DNA of 64,000 bases from Eutrigla gurnardus (lineage: Eukaryota > Chordata > Actinopteri > Perciformes > Triglidae): contig OY741268.1 of the NCBI GenBank assembly GCA_963514095.1, positions 25,991,657 through 26,055,656 of the forward strand. Direction: 5' to 3'. The position numbers and the translations under genes are program-made. The stretch's first letter is position 1, and the number at the start of each line of letters is the position of its first letter. Positions 51,792 through 62,080 of the stretch are shown here, piece after piece. The notes below the pieces were generated by a model. The model had not been told where the DNA came from. It was given only the letters and a program-made list of their open reading frames with translations, and made no database searches.

Positions 51792-52753
51792 GTACCTGGC
51801 TATTTTGCCCCTCATTTCTGCCCAGCTCATTGAATGTTCTCCACTTGAAGAGGCTTTCACATTTTAACACAAGCTCTAGGACTAATTTACAGACTATAAT
51901 AACAATTGCAGCTTTTATGTTTTTTTTTTCAATTCATGATTTTAATATAAATACTTCCTTAAAGACCTACTTTTGTACAGTTAACAATTTTATGACCAGA
52001 TCATTATGACTATTTTGCAATTGCAATGTACAAAACTTGATTGCGTTATCAAGTTAATGTTGAAATAAGAATCCTCATACTGCAAATAATAGACCTAGCT
52101 TTCTTGTCTTGAATCAGGGGATATAGATATATAGATACATTTATATCAGTTCTACATTGGTGCTAGAAAGATTCTGGATTCTGTAATTGCACATCCCCAT
52201 GCCCCATTTCCATTTCTTCCTTCACAACAGTTCCGATACAAATTGTTTCACATTAAAAGTGGAAACCGTGTGATCCAACTCTGGTTCCAACTTCACACAT
52301 ACAATGGTGGATATTGGGGACAAACAAGTAGAGTATAAAAACCTCAATACGTAACAACATAAGTGTTGTTGTCCATGTGTCCACCATTGAGCCCATCTTT
52401 TCACATCCCTTACCATTTTACCCGCCAGTTCCTCATCTGTACTCCCGAGCCTCGTCCGCTCCCTCCACGATGCTGCCACTACCCCCTTTTTAATCTCATC
52501 TAATGACTCTCATTCATCCTGAGCTTTGTTATCTACAGGTTTTTCCTAAAACAAGTGGCTATTAGTTTTATTTCATTCAATCCTTCAAAACACTCAGTGT
52601 CTATAATCACTCCCAGGAATGAGTCGGCTTCATGCTGCAATCCCAACATTGGGATGGGAAAGTGGGGTTCTTCGTGCAATCAACCTATGCTAATGTTGTG
52701 GCTGAGGGCTATGCTGTAATGGAGCTTTAATGGCTGTAATTGGGTGATTACAG
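51792..52753 (+). other. ctnna1: ctnna1 intron 10
   Basis: A 962-base GT-AG intron ending GGTGATTACAG. It holds a possible small transposon remnant with 10-base inverted repeats at 52302-52311 and 52380-52389. Confidence 0.8.
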
Positions 52754-52910
52754 GTGATTAATGCAGCGTTAGCCCTTGCTGCCAAGCCCAACAGTAAGGT
52801 GGCCCAGGACAATATGGATTTGTTCAAGGAGCAGTGGGAGAAGCAGGTCTGCGTCCTCACCGATGCCGTTGATGACATAACATCCATTGATGACTTCCTT
52901 TGTGTGTCCG
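52754..52910 (+). CDS. ctnna1: ctnna1 exon 11 (residues 469-520 and first base of 521)
   Basis: It encodes VINAALALAAKPNSKVAQDN, MDLFKEQWEKQVCVLTDAVD and DITSIDDFLCVS. The last G joins AG of exon 12 for Glu521. The M-domain helix here reads EKQVCVLTDAV, whereas vertebrate alpha-catenins I know have Arg at the Cys501 position (CGC to TGC). 157 bases, donor GTGAGT. Confidence 0.96.
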
Positions 52911-53651
52911 GTGAGTGGTACTCATTTGCATGTCCTATCCATGTAGGGGCAAAGTAGATGCTTCATGCTGCTGGAATCATTGATGGGGTTTTTTTTTTTT
53001 ATGTGAAAACGGACAGTGCTCTGTTGATTGGTGGACAAGGCTTTGGTCAGTATTAAGATAGATTTGCACGAAGCACTTATCTGTGGTATTAGTCTTTGCT
53101 GATGAGAGCCATACATACAGAGGCTGATTGGGCTTTACAGAGGAAAGCATTGAAGCATCAGCAGCGCTACGTCTGAAATTGACATCCTGTCACGTGTGTT
53201 AAAGCACACAAATGGTTTGTCGGGCATACCCTTAAAGCGTTCTCGTTAAGCATTAAGCAGAGTGACTTCTCTCACCTCCAGCCAAGGACGGACTGTAATT
53301 TACACAGTGGACATTTGCATTTTACAGGCTCCCCATCAATATGCAGTCTGAGAATTTTCCTTCAGCCCTCCCCATCCCATACTTGAGCTTCCCAGTGGCC
53401 CTCTTAATTTGAGCACTATGCAAACACAGAATGAAGGCTGACAATTTCTTGACTATGAGCATTTTCTCATTATTACTTGTATAATGATGTTCAATCTTTA
53501 TTTAAAGCATGCCTTGGTTGGAAAAATAAAATACTATCTTAACTTGCTCGCAAACCTCTGTGCATCCAGGCAGACTCGTGGCATGTTTGGATTAACGTGT
53601 TTGAGTAAAATAAAGTATACACCACTAACTGCAGCATTGTTTTGTCCCCAG
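52911..53651 (+). other. ctnna1: ctnna1 intron 11
   Basis: A 741-base GT-AG intron ending GTTTTGTCCCCAG. No other feature seen. Confidence 0.85.
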
Positions 53652-53852
53652 AGAACCACATCCTGGAGGATGTAAATAAGTGTGTCATGGCACTGCAGGA
53701 GAAAGATGTTGATAGTTTGGATCGCACTGCTGGGGCTATTCGAGGCCGTGCTGCCAGAGTTGTCCATGTGGTCACTTCTGAAATGGACAATTACGAACCT
53801 GGAATCTACACAGAGAAGGTCTTGGAGGCCACCAAGCTTCTCACTGACACAG
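53652..53852 (+). CDS. ctnna1: ctnna1 exon 12 (residues 521-587 and first base of 588)
   Basis: It encodes (E)NHILEDVNKCVMALQEKDV through EKVLEATKLLTDT. DRTAGAIRGRAARVVHVVTS and EMDNYEPG are hallmark CTNNA1 M-domain stretches (CTNNA2 has INAEMENYE). It enters in phase 1 and leaves in phase 1; the donor is GTACTC. Confidence 0.97.
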
Positions 53853-55984
53853 GTACTCCAGAAACTGTTACGTTTATTTCTGTCAAAAGACTGCATTTAC
53901 ATACTTACCTACATGATTTTCAGCTGGCATAAGGCAGACATTATTAATTCATTGTTGAGTTTGCATTATGAACTCGGCATGTGTCACATCAGCTGAACCC
54001 ATCTATCTTTGGATGAGATGTTTTGTGTTACAGCCAAAGCCACGCCCTGATATATCTGCTTTTAAACAGATGTTCTGTCTTACCTGTGAAAGGACAAAGC
54101 AAAAAAGCAACAAATAAATTCAGATAGCTCCACAATTGAACTTTAGTGAAGTTGAGGCTTAATTTCAGCCCTTGAATTGGTTATGAAGGTCACATTGTCA
54201 GATCCAGTCACAGGCTCTGACTCTACTGACACTTCTGCACAACTGGCACTGTTCAGTTGTCAGATAACCCTGCATATCTAAACCCAAGTTATATCACAGA
54301 AGTTATTTCTGTCCATGTCATTATCAGCTAGTATGTGTGATATGTGTTAGCTTCCATCGCTAGCAAGCTAACAAGATGGGAGAACGATTTGTTGGTCGAG
54401 CCCATTAAAAACCATGAAATGCAGGCTGTAGCTTAAGTTAGCTTTCTTCTGTGACTGAGCTCTGGAGACGTAGACTGGTGTGAGTCTCTCTGTCAGACTT
54501 TCTCAAGTCGGCATTGCAATAAATAGATTGGAATTCAGATTCAAAGTCAACAGAGTTGCTCTTTAATGTAGAATTTCTGCTCTGACATGCACTGTCAACT
54601 GTGTGACAGATGTGGCAAGGAGTTTGGATTTCATCAGTCACTTTGTAATTTCATAGGTTTGAATTCTTTCTGACAGAAATATTTTTGTCATTATTTAATT
54701 AATTTGAAAATACTGGTTATTGTCTTTAAATGTCTGGCTAAGCCTTGTGCATTTCAAGGATCCTAGTTGCAAAAAGCTATTCCACGATAATAATAAACGT
54801 CAATCATTGTCTTAATTGGATAGCTGAATGAGTACAAAATGTTGAACGCAGTAAAAACAAAAAAGAAGAGGCGTCTACAGGCATCTTTTTGAAAAACAAT
54901 GTGTCCTAGTGTTTTGTGTTTGGATGGGTTATGTAGTAGGATCATGCCACTGAGAGAAAAGTGACTTAATGTTGGTTTCACCCTTAGAATTTTTGCTTTT
55001 TAGTTTTGTCTTTTCTTTAAATGTGAAGCATTCTCAAAGACTCATCAGTAAAAGGTTTAACATAATTTCAACACAAAAGCCTGCAGATTACAGGTGGTAT
55101 GCAAGCACAAAACCAATTGCTCTTTGTATTTCGTGCTCCTGCTGCTTTGTGCCACCACACCTGCATCCTGACTTCCATGACTCTCCCAAGAAGCTGAAAC
55201 CTAAACACTGACTTTGAAAATAGTATAGTATTAATTCAGATGTGCTCGAGAGCCCACAGGTGCTGTTATTATATAGTCAATGGGGCAGAGTACATGCCTA
55301 GTGGGAGAGCTTTGTGAAACCCAACCTTCTATTCTCTGTTATTCCAAATCTTGAGCATTTTGTTCCCTATTTCTCATGCAACCCAAGAAGGCAGCAAGTA
55401 AGCAGGCCACGAGTACAAAATTCCCCCTGTCAAAGCTGAATGTAATGACTTATTTATTTATTTATTTTAATTAATCGTTTAGAGGCCACTCTTCACCGGC
55501 ACACTTTTTTCTTTCTCACCAGAACACGGCATTACTATTATCTTTGAGGGGATCATTTATAATAACCTTCAAAATAATGTCCTCATTAGACTGATTGTGT
55601 TAATGGTGTATGTCAAGCAGCTTTTGATGACATTCAATCTCAAGACGAATGCCATAGAAATGGAATAGTAAGGAAACTGAAACACAGCTCTGATAAATTC
55701 TCACCTTGGTGCAATTGCTTTCACAAACCAATTGGCTCTGTTTGATTTTGTGTCTGGAGAGTGCAACACGCACCTTTTTGTCCATTTCTTTAATATTCTT
55801 GTGGTATATCGCATGCCACATCACCCAGGAATGCATTTGGTGTCTTGTTCTTTCTATGCTGTATTCACGTACTGCTTATGAACCTTTTGTTCTCTTCGTA
55901 TTATTTTGAGTGAGTCTTCATCAGTTTTGTTTTTCTTTTTCCCTTCTTCCACCCACCCTTCATCTCCGTCATGCCACTCGTCAG
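53853..55984 (+). other. ctnna1: ctnna1 intron 12
   Basis: A 2.1-kb GT-AG intron ending CCACTCGTCAG. AT-rich; no gene or clear repeat recognised. Confidence 0.8.
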
Positions 55985-56136
55985 TCATGCCACGGTTCAC
56001 GGAGCAAGTTGAGTCTGCGGTGGAGGCCTTAAGTGCAAACCCCTCACTACCTGTGAATGACAATGAGTTCATTGACGCATCCCGGCTGGTATATGATGGT
56101 ATTCGTGACATTCGCAAGGCTGTCCTAATGATCAGA
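55985..56136 (+). CDS. ctnna1: ctnna1 exon 13 (residues 588-638)
   Basis: It completes Val588, then encodes MPRFTEQVESAVEALSANPS, LPVNDNEFIDASRLVYDGIR and DIRKAVLMIR. This closes the M domain. 152 bases, ends in phase 0 at GTAAGT. Confidence 0.97.
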
Positions 56137-59100
56137 GTAAGTCATACTGTTTCTTTCTGCTTCTACAGCACAACACTTGATTTTCACCGTGCCATGAGCT
56201 TAAAACAAATACGTCTTCTCCTCTTTCTGTTTTGTATTACAACTTGAGAGTGGGAGTAATGCTTCCAACCGTTTCCTCACTGGAACATAAATAAATGCTG
56301 TTCCACCTCAGTCTTTTTTCACATGTATAGAAAGATTTACCTCTGGCAATGTGAACAAGCTGCAACTCATTGAAAACCACACAAGGCATTAATTTCATGT
56401 GGTGTGATTTAAAGAAATGATCTAATCCACAACTTTGTGAGAGACCTTGGTTGTTGTAGTGTAGTGATACACCAGCTGATGATTAAAGTGAAGGGGGTTA
56501 GTCTAGGGGCTAAGTTAAGTGCATCTGATGAGATTAAACAATGATGTCATTGACAGAACTATAATTGTATTATTAATCACTCATAACTGTGGTCTGGATC
56601 AACAAGTACTCAAATTTAATGATACTCCCTACTTTTCCTATATCTACAGCAACAATCTTCCAAGGAAAACGTATGACTTATGCCATTGATGTGTGTTGGA
56701 CTTTTCATTTCAGATATGCACAATTGCACTTTTGATAACTAGAATGAGCATTCTGGATATCTGCAATAGAATGAATTCTCAGATAACTCCCATTGCACAT
56801 ATCTACAATTAGAATTATGTCTAGAAACAATGCAATTGCAGACATCCACACATGTATTGTGGATATCCAAATAGATAATAATATGCCCAAATGGTGCACT
56901 ATATTTATGATTGAATTGTACAAGTAGGAACAACAAAAAAATAGAATTTTCCTCCTGGATAAAAAAAAAAGTGCTGTTGTGGACATCAATGGCATAAGTG
57001 ATGCCTTTTTTTTTGTTTTTGTAGTAAGAGTGATGTTGTGCATATCTAGACAATCCAATAATGTTATTTTGGATTTATTTTATTACCATTCTGACTTGTG
57101 AGGACACAATTTTGATAAGGAGAAATGCTATTATGGATATCTCAAATGTAATTAAAGATAGGACTGTAGTGCGATTAAATGTTAAAAACAGCTTGCCATG
57201 AGTATATGGCCACTGGCCCGTGCATCAAATGCTGCTTTTAATGGTATGTGAGAATCTGTATATGCGTGCAGTCCTAGAAGCCAATGATGAACTTGTCTCA
57301 TGCAAGAGCAGACGTAATTGACCGGGCTTGCAATCTAGTGCAACAACAGCCTTCGTTGTCTGTGGGCTAATGGCCTTTGCTTGAGTAGAACTATAACTGA
57401 GACAGATGGTAGTTGGGTACCTAATTGACTGACAATGAGCTAACAACAAAACCCACTCCAGTTATAAAAAGAAATGGATATTTCTTTAGGCTTTATAGTG
57501 TAACTAGTTTGACGACTCAACACTGCCAAATTCAATTTTGTATATTTTAACAAACTAAATAGATTTCTTTAAACAGCATCTCATCTGTAACAGTACCTAA
57601 TTATGCATTTACAACGTTGAGATACAATGTGCTGGTTGGTTGTATTATGACATCTTCCATTATTTTCAACACTTTAATCGTGCAAATTGGAATCATTAGT
57701 CTTGACGGCACATTTTGTGTTGACAATGGTGCTCCAAAACTGCCTGGGCTCGCATGAATAATGCGGCTGAGACAGACAACAACCAAAGGAGAGAGCGACC
57801 ATTATACAGTATTTGCATTCTAATAAGCAGTTGATTTAAGATGGAGGTTTTAATTAGCATTCTTGAGTTGGACTGCGAGCCAGAGGACTACATTCACTTC
57901 ATGCATACCCCATCCTGATTGATTAAGCTGTTAACATTGGGCCTGTGGGACGAGTTGAACAGTACCGGGTGGGTGGGTGTAGGTGTGAAAATGTGTTAAA
58001 AATAAGAGGATATATATATTAAATCAAATTAATTCTGCAATCATTAACTGTGAGAAGGAGATGATGATGATACTCGACTCAAACATCATGCATTATATTA
58101 AAAATATGATGGTTATCCAAGGAGTTGCCAGGATTTCTTAATCAGATTTTTGAGATAATCATTGAATTTTGTGTTTAGTCAGCGGGAAATGCCTCCATTT
58201 CTTAGCTGGGTAGTTAAGGAATTTTTCAACAGCATCTACACAGCGATCTACTTAAGCTTACTCTTAATTGCTTTTGTTTGCAATGAGGTTAAACAAGTGT
58301 ATCAAAAACAATCATTTCTATCTAGAAGAACCATTTGCTTAGCTGAACTGCCCTTTAGTGGCACATTTTCCCTATAAAATTAGACATTCTACTCTGAGTC
58401 CAAAGAAATATGAAATATTGCAAATCAGCCCAGTCAAGCGCTATGAGACAACTTCTCTAGAGGGCATGTGCAGGCACACGCACGGGCTTGCACGCTCCTT
58501 CTCAAGCCATCTTTCTTCAAACCCTCACATGGATGCACGTCACAGTGGCCCACGCTTAAATCAGAACAGACAAGTGTGTGGTTGGGGCTACTTAAGATGG
58601 ATAAGTCTTTAACCCCTGTAAGTGGTGCAGAGGCAGCCTTTGTTGGATGTCCCTTGAATATGTGACAGGCAGGCAGAGCCCTCTCCCCACCTACGCTGAC
58701 ATCAGAGAATATGTCTCAAAGTCAGGGTGCTGCTGACAGCGAGATACAGGGGGCAGCTGTCGTTACCTTATGATTTGTGCAGTGCTTCACGGCCCAAGGT
58801 GATTTTGCTGGCTCTGTCTTTAAAAAAAAAAAAAACTCTACTCATAGAGGCTATGAGAAGAATGTCACAAAAAAAAAAATCAATAGGCAATTCTGCTATT
58901 GGACTGCCATGTCCACATCTTCACCTTGGTCCATGTCTACTCTTAGCTATCACACTTCCGATATCATGAGGCGATCATATCTGCAATGCAGAGTTGATAC
59001 AGCTGAAACTGAATATTTCAGCTTTCACCCAGACAGTTTAGGGTCTGTAAATCAAATATTGATTAAAGCATTTTGCCACAGTGTGAAAAATGGTTTTCAA

Positions 59101-60138
59101 ATTCACGTACTGTGCCAACAGTACTGTCTTGACAAAACCCCTTTTTAATTAAACTGCAAACTATTCTGTCACATCTCTACAGTAGTCTCCCATTGGGTGC
59201 CCACCACGAGCTATCGTTTTTGAGCCTCCCATATTCACAGGTTATCTGGCGCACAGGCCACAGCAGGTGATATCTCTGCCCCACTGAGCAGCATTGTCTG
59301 GATTGAAAGAGATGCCTGTGAGTCACCACAGCTTTGTACCTGAAACTATACCCCCATTCCCTTGAGAACAAGAGCATCTCTACCTTTCATAAAGCAGTGT
59401 AGGGTTGTTCAGAGACATTCAGCTATTTTTAAACGTGATGCTTCCAAATCCATTACAGAAGGGAGGTATTATTGAGACAGCTGGATAAGCACAAGTAGCA
59501 GCGCAGGCATGATAATGCATCTTTATCTGTCCCGACATCTTCTTTGTGCCCATAACACCACCAAATTCAGTTTCCTGTCAATCAGTATTGTATTTTGACT
59601 TAAGAATGACCTGCTGAGATTGAATTTTTTTTTTTTTTTTTAAATGAATATTTATGAAAGAATGCTTGCTTGGAGCTCGTTTTGGATTGAAAGCCCGGGG
59701 ACGAGGTGAAGGATCAGAGATGAAATAGCAACACTTTTGAAGAACACAACTCATGCCTCACCCGCCTTTCAACAGATAGCAGCGACAGATGGGACTCTGG
59801 AGCATTTTGCTCCCAATATGTTTCATACCAGCTTGTACCTTCATTTTCCCTCTCAAAATGCACAGGCAGCACATTACACTTGATTTACAAATTCATTTAG
59901 CGTTTACAGTTCCTTGTACCAAGCCAAGGGGAAAAAGACATTTATTTGAGGCTGCCTGGCGACAAGGCATTTCTCGTAGATAGTAAGCAGGTTGGTTATT
60001 TGAAATGGCTCCAGAGGCTGTAGTATGCCAATATTATTTTATGTTCTAAATGTACAATTAACAGCTTTTTCTGACCTTTTCTCCTTGTTATTTCTCTCCT
60101 CCTCTGCTCCTTTCTCTTTGTCTGTTGATCCATTACAG
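56137..60138 (+). other. ctnna1: ctnna1 intron 13
   Basis: A 4-kb GT-AG intron ending GATCCATTACAG. It contains a fold-back repeat around 56.65-57.15 kb, A-runs near 58821 and 58868, and a T-run near 59624. No coding sequence recognised. Confidence 0.75.
56650..57150. repeat. Fold-back interspersed repeat
   Basis: A perfect 17-base inverted repeat (ACTTATGCCATTGATGT at 56676-56692 and its complement at 56983-56999) encloses about 290 bases. Inside and just beyond it, the word GATATC or ATATCT followed by an A/T-rich ACAAT-type tail recurs at least five times. No protein coding capacity. The pattern suggests a non-autonomous DNA element or its degraded concatemer; the limits are approximate. 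Confidence 0.6.
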
Positions 60139-60249
60139 ACTCCAGAGGAGTTGGACGACTCTGACATTGAGCCTGATGATTTGGAGGTTGGCAGCAGGAC
60201 CAGTGTGCAGACAGAGGATGACCAGCTTATTGCTGGCCAGAGTGCACGG
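60139..60249 (+). CDS. ctnna1: ctnna1 exon 14 (residues 639-675, phosphorylated linker)
   Basis: It encodes TPEELDDSDIEPDDLEVGSR then TSVQTEDDQLIAGQSAR. In mammals Ser641 in this linker is a CK2 site and Ser652, Ser655 and Thr658 are CK1 sites; the equivalents here (Ser646, Ser657, Ser660, Thr663) are all present. The stretch IEPDDLEVG is less conserved, with Gly656 replacing a basic residue. 37 codons, phase 0, donor GTAAGA. Confidence 0.96.
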
Positions 60250-61898
60250 GTAAGATGTTTATCGATTTATTTACAGATATTCCTTCCTCTGAACTTCTAA
60301 AATCTTTAGATGTCAATTAGCTCCACCAAACCTGATGGGAACTGTGAGATATATGCGAAGGAAAATGCATACATATATTGAAAAGCACACATATTTATAC
60401 TTTAAGATTTTCAATTGGATATTTAATTAATATATTTCCCACAGAAAAGAGGGTTACTTGAAGATGGTTAAATATTTACTCAAACACTTGTTACATGCTG
60501 CAGTTATGGAGTTGAATATTGCCATCGAGCTTGAGTAAATTCATGCTGCATGTTTGAAAATGCATTAGAGGAAAAATGTAACCACTTGCCGTGTACAATA
60601 ACATGTATTTCAGAAGACTTCATAATCAAAAGAGCAATTTAATATCTCATTTACAAGGCTGTTGTCGAATGTAATTGTACATATTCTTTTGTAATTATAC
60701 ACTCAGGTTGATATTGTCAGAGCCTCTGTTGTTGTTGTTACAAACACTCCACCTCCATTGTTATTGATAATGGATGCACAGTTGGCTTGGCTCCACTATA
60801 ACTAGTCTATCCCAAGAGTTTTTCCTCCTACATCTCTTGTTTATAACTGGGGCTAATTTGTTGTGTTGATAATTGTTCTTAGGCGCAATTCAACGACACT
60901 AAGTGAGGTCACAACTTTAGAAGATTTCAAGTATACTTCAGCCTCTAGTCCTATAACATACTGTTGATCTGTCCATGATCCTCCAGTCTAAATTAGGACT
61001 TCGGTGGGTAAACGCAAATTAATATTTTGTGTATTACATCCTCTAAAATGCCTGTTATGAAAGCCATTTGTTCTTGTTTTTTTTTTTCCTTAATTTTTTT
61101 CAAATATGTTGATTGTTCGGGTTAGACTTTTCAAGCACTAGGTAGCCTACCTCAAAAGCCTCTCAGCAGAAATCGAGTCTGCCGTTGTTCATCTTCATAG
61201 AAGAAATGAAATGAAGTGTTAAAAAAAATACTGTTTTTTCTCCAAAGATTATCTGCCTGTTTTGCTAGGCAGGGGCTTTTCATCTTTGCACTGGCCTGAA
61301 CAGCTTTCCTCAACCTTAGCTGACTCAAGAGAGAGCTAGACCTATTTACCAGTAATGGAATGAATGCTCTTGCGATGATATTTCATTTCCTGCCCTTAAG
61401 TGTCTGCCCACTTCAGCCCCACGAGCCCCTTCATTGAATGTCTGATTGCCTGTTTGGAAAAGGTCATTTACCTATCAAGCCCAAGAGGATGGATAGACAT
61501 GGTTGTAAGCCCATTTGCACATGGTATAAAGTAGCACTAAACAAATGTGCTAATATTGATCATCTTCAGCAGCATAGAGTTCAATAAATATGTATTTTTT
61601 TCCAGAAGATGTCATATATTTCCCTTGTCCTGGAGTATAGTGATAATTTAAGCAGGTATATAAAATTCAACAATGTATGAACAAAGTTAAACGAGTACCA
61701 CAGTTGTATAGTGAAACCTAGTAGCACAGTGTTCTCTGCTTTTATCTCACACACCATGCTCTTGCCTGGAAAGGAACTCCATGGAAACCATAGGAGACAA
61801 TGTAAAACAAAATACCCTGGAGACAGAAATGGCTTCTGTAAGCGTATGTCGAGGTCCAGAGTACTAACCCTGTACGCTTTCCATAATTCCTCCTTCAG
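60250..61898 (+). other. ctnna1: ctnna1 intron 14
   Basis: A 1.65-kb GT-AG intron ending TTCCTCCTTCAG. AT-rich, with a T-run near 61078. No other feature recognised. Confidence 0.8.
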
Positions 61899-62080
61899 GC
61901 TATCATGGCCCAGTTGCCCCAGGAGCAGAGGGCGAAGATTGCCGAACAGGTGGCTAGCTTCCAGGAAGAGAAGAGCAAGCTGGATGCTGAGGTTTCCAAG
62001 TGGGATGACAGCGGCAACGACATCATTGTGTTGGCTAAGCAGATGTGCATGATCATGATGGAGATGACAGACTTCACCAG
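61899..62080 (+). CDS. ctnna1: ctnna1 exon 15 (residues 676-735 and part of 736; start of actin-binding domain)
   Basis: It encodes AIMAQLPQEQRAKIAEQVAS, FQEEKSKLDAEVSKWDDSGN and DIIVLAKQMCMIMMEMTDFT, and leaves the first two bases (AG) of the next Arg codon at GTGAGT. This is the first helical part of the F-actin-binding domain and is nearly invariant in vertebrates. The following exon, expected to begin with GKGPLKN-type sequence, is not in the window. The antisense open frame across this exon is a shadow. Confidence 0.97.

Noticed and set aside
56705..57058. Overlapping - strand open frames of about 100-117 residues
   Set aside because: They cross a fold-back, AT-rich repeat, have no splice or family support, and two frames are open at once because of base composition.
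10180..62080. Assignment to ctnna2 or ctnna3
   Set aside because: Exons 2, 5, 12 and 14 carry CTNNA1-type residues, and the nested gene is LRRTM2, the partner of CTNNA1, not LRRTM1 or LRRTM3.
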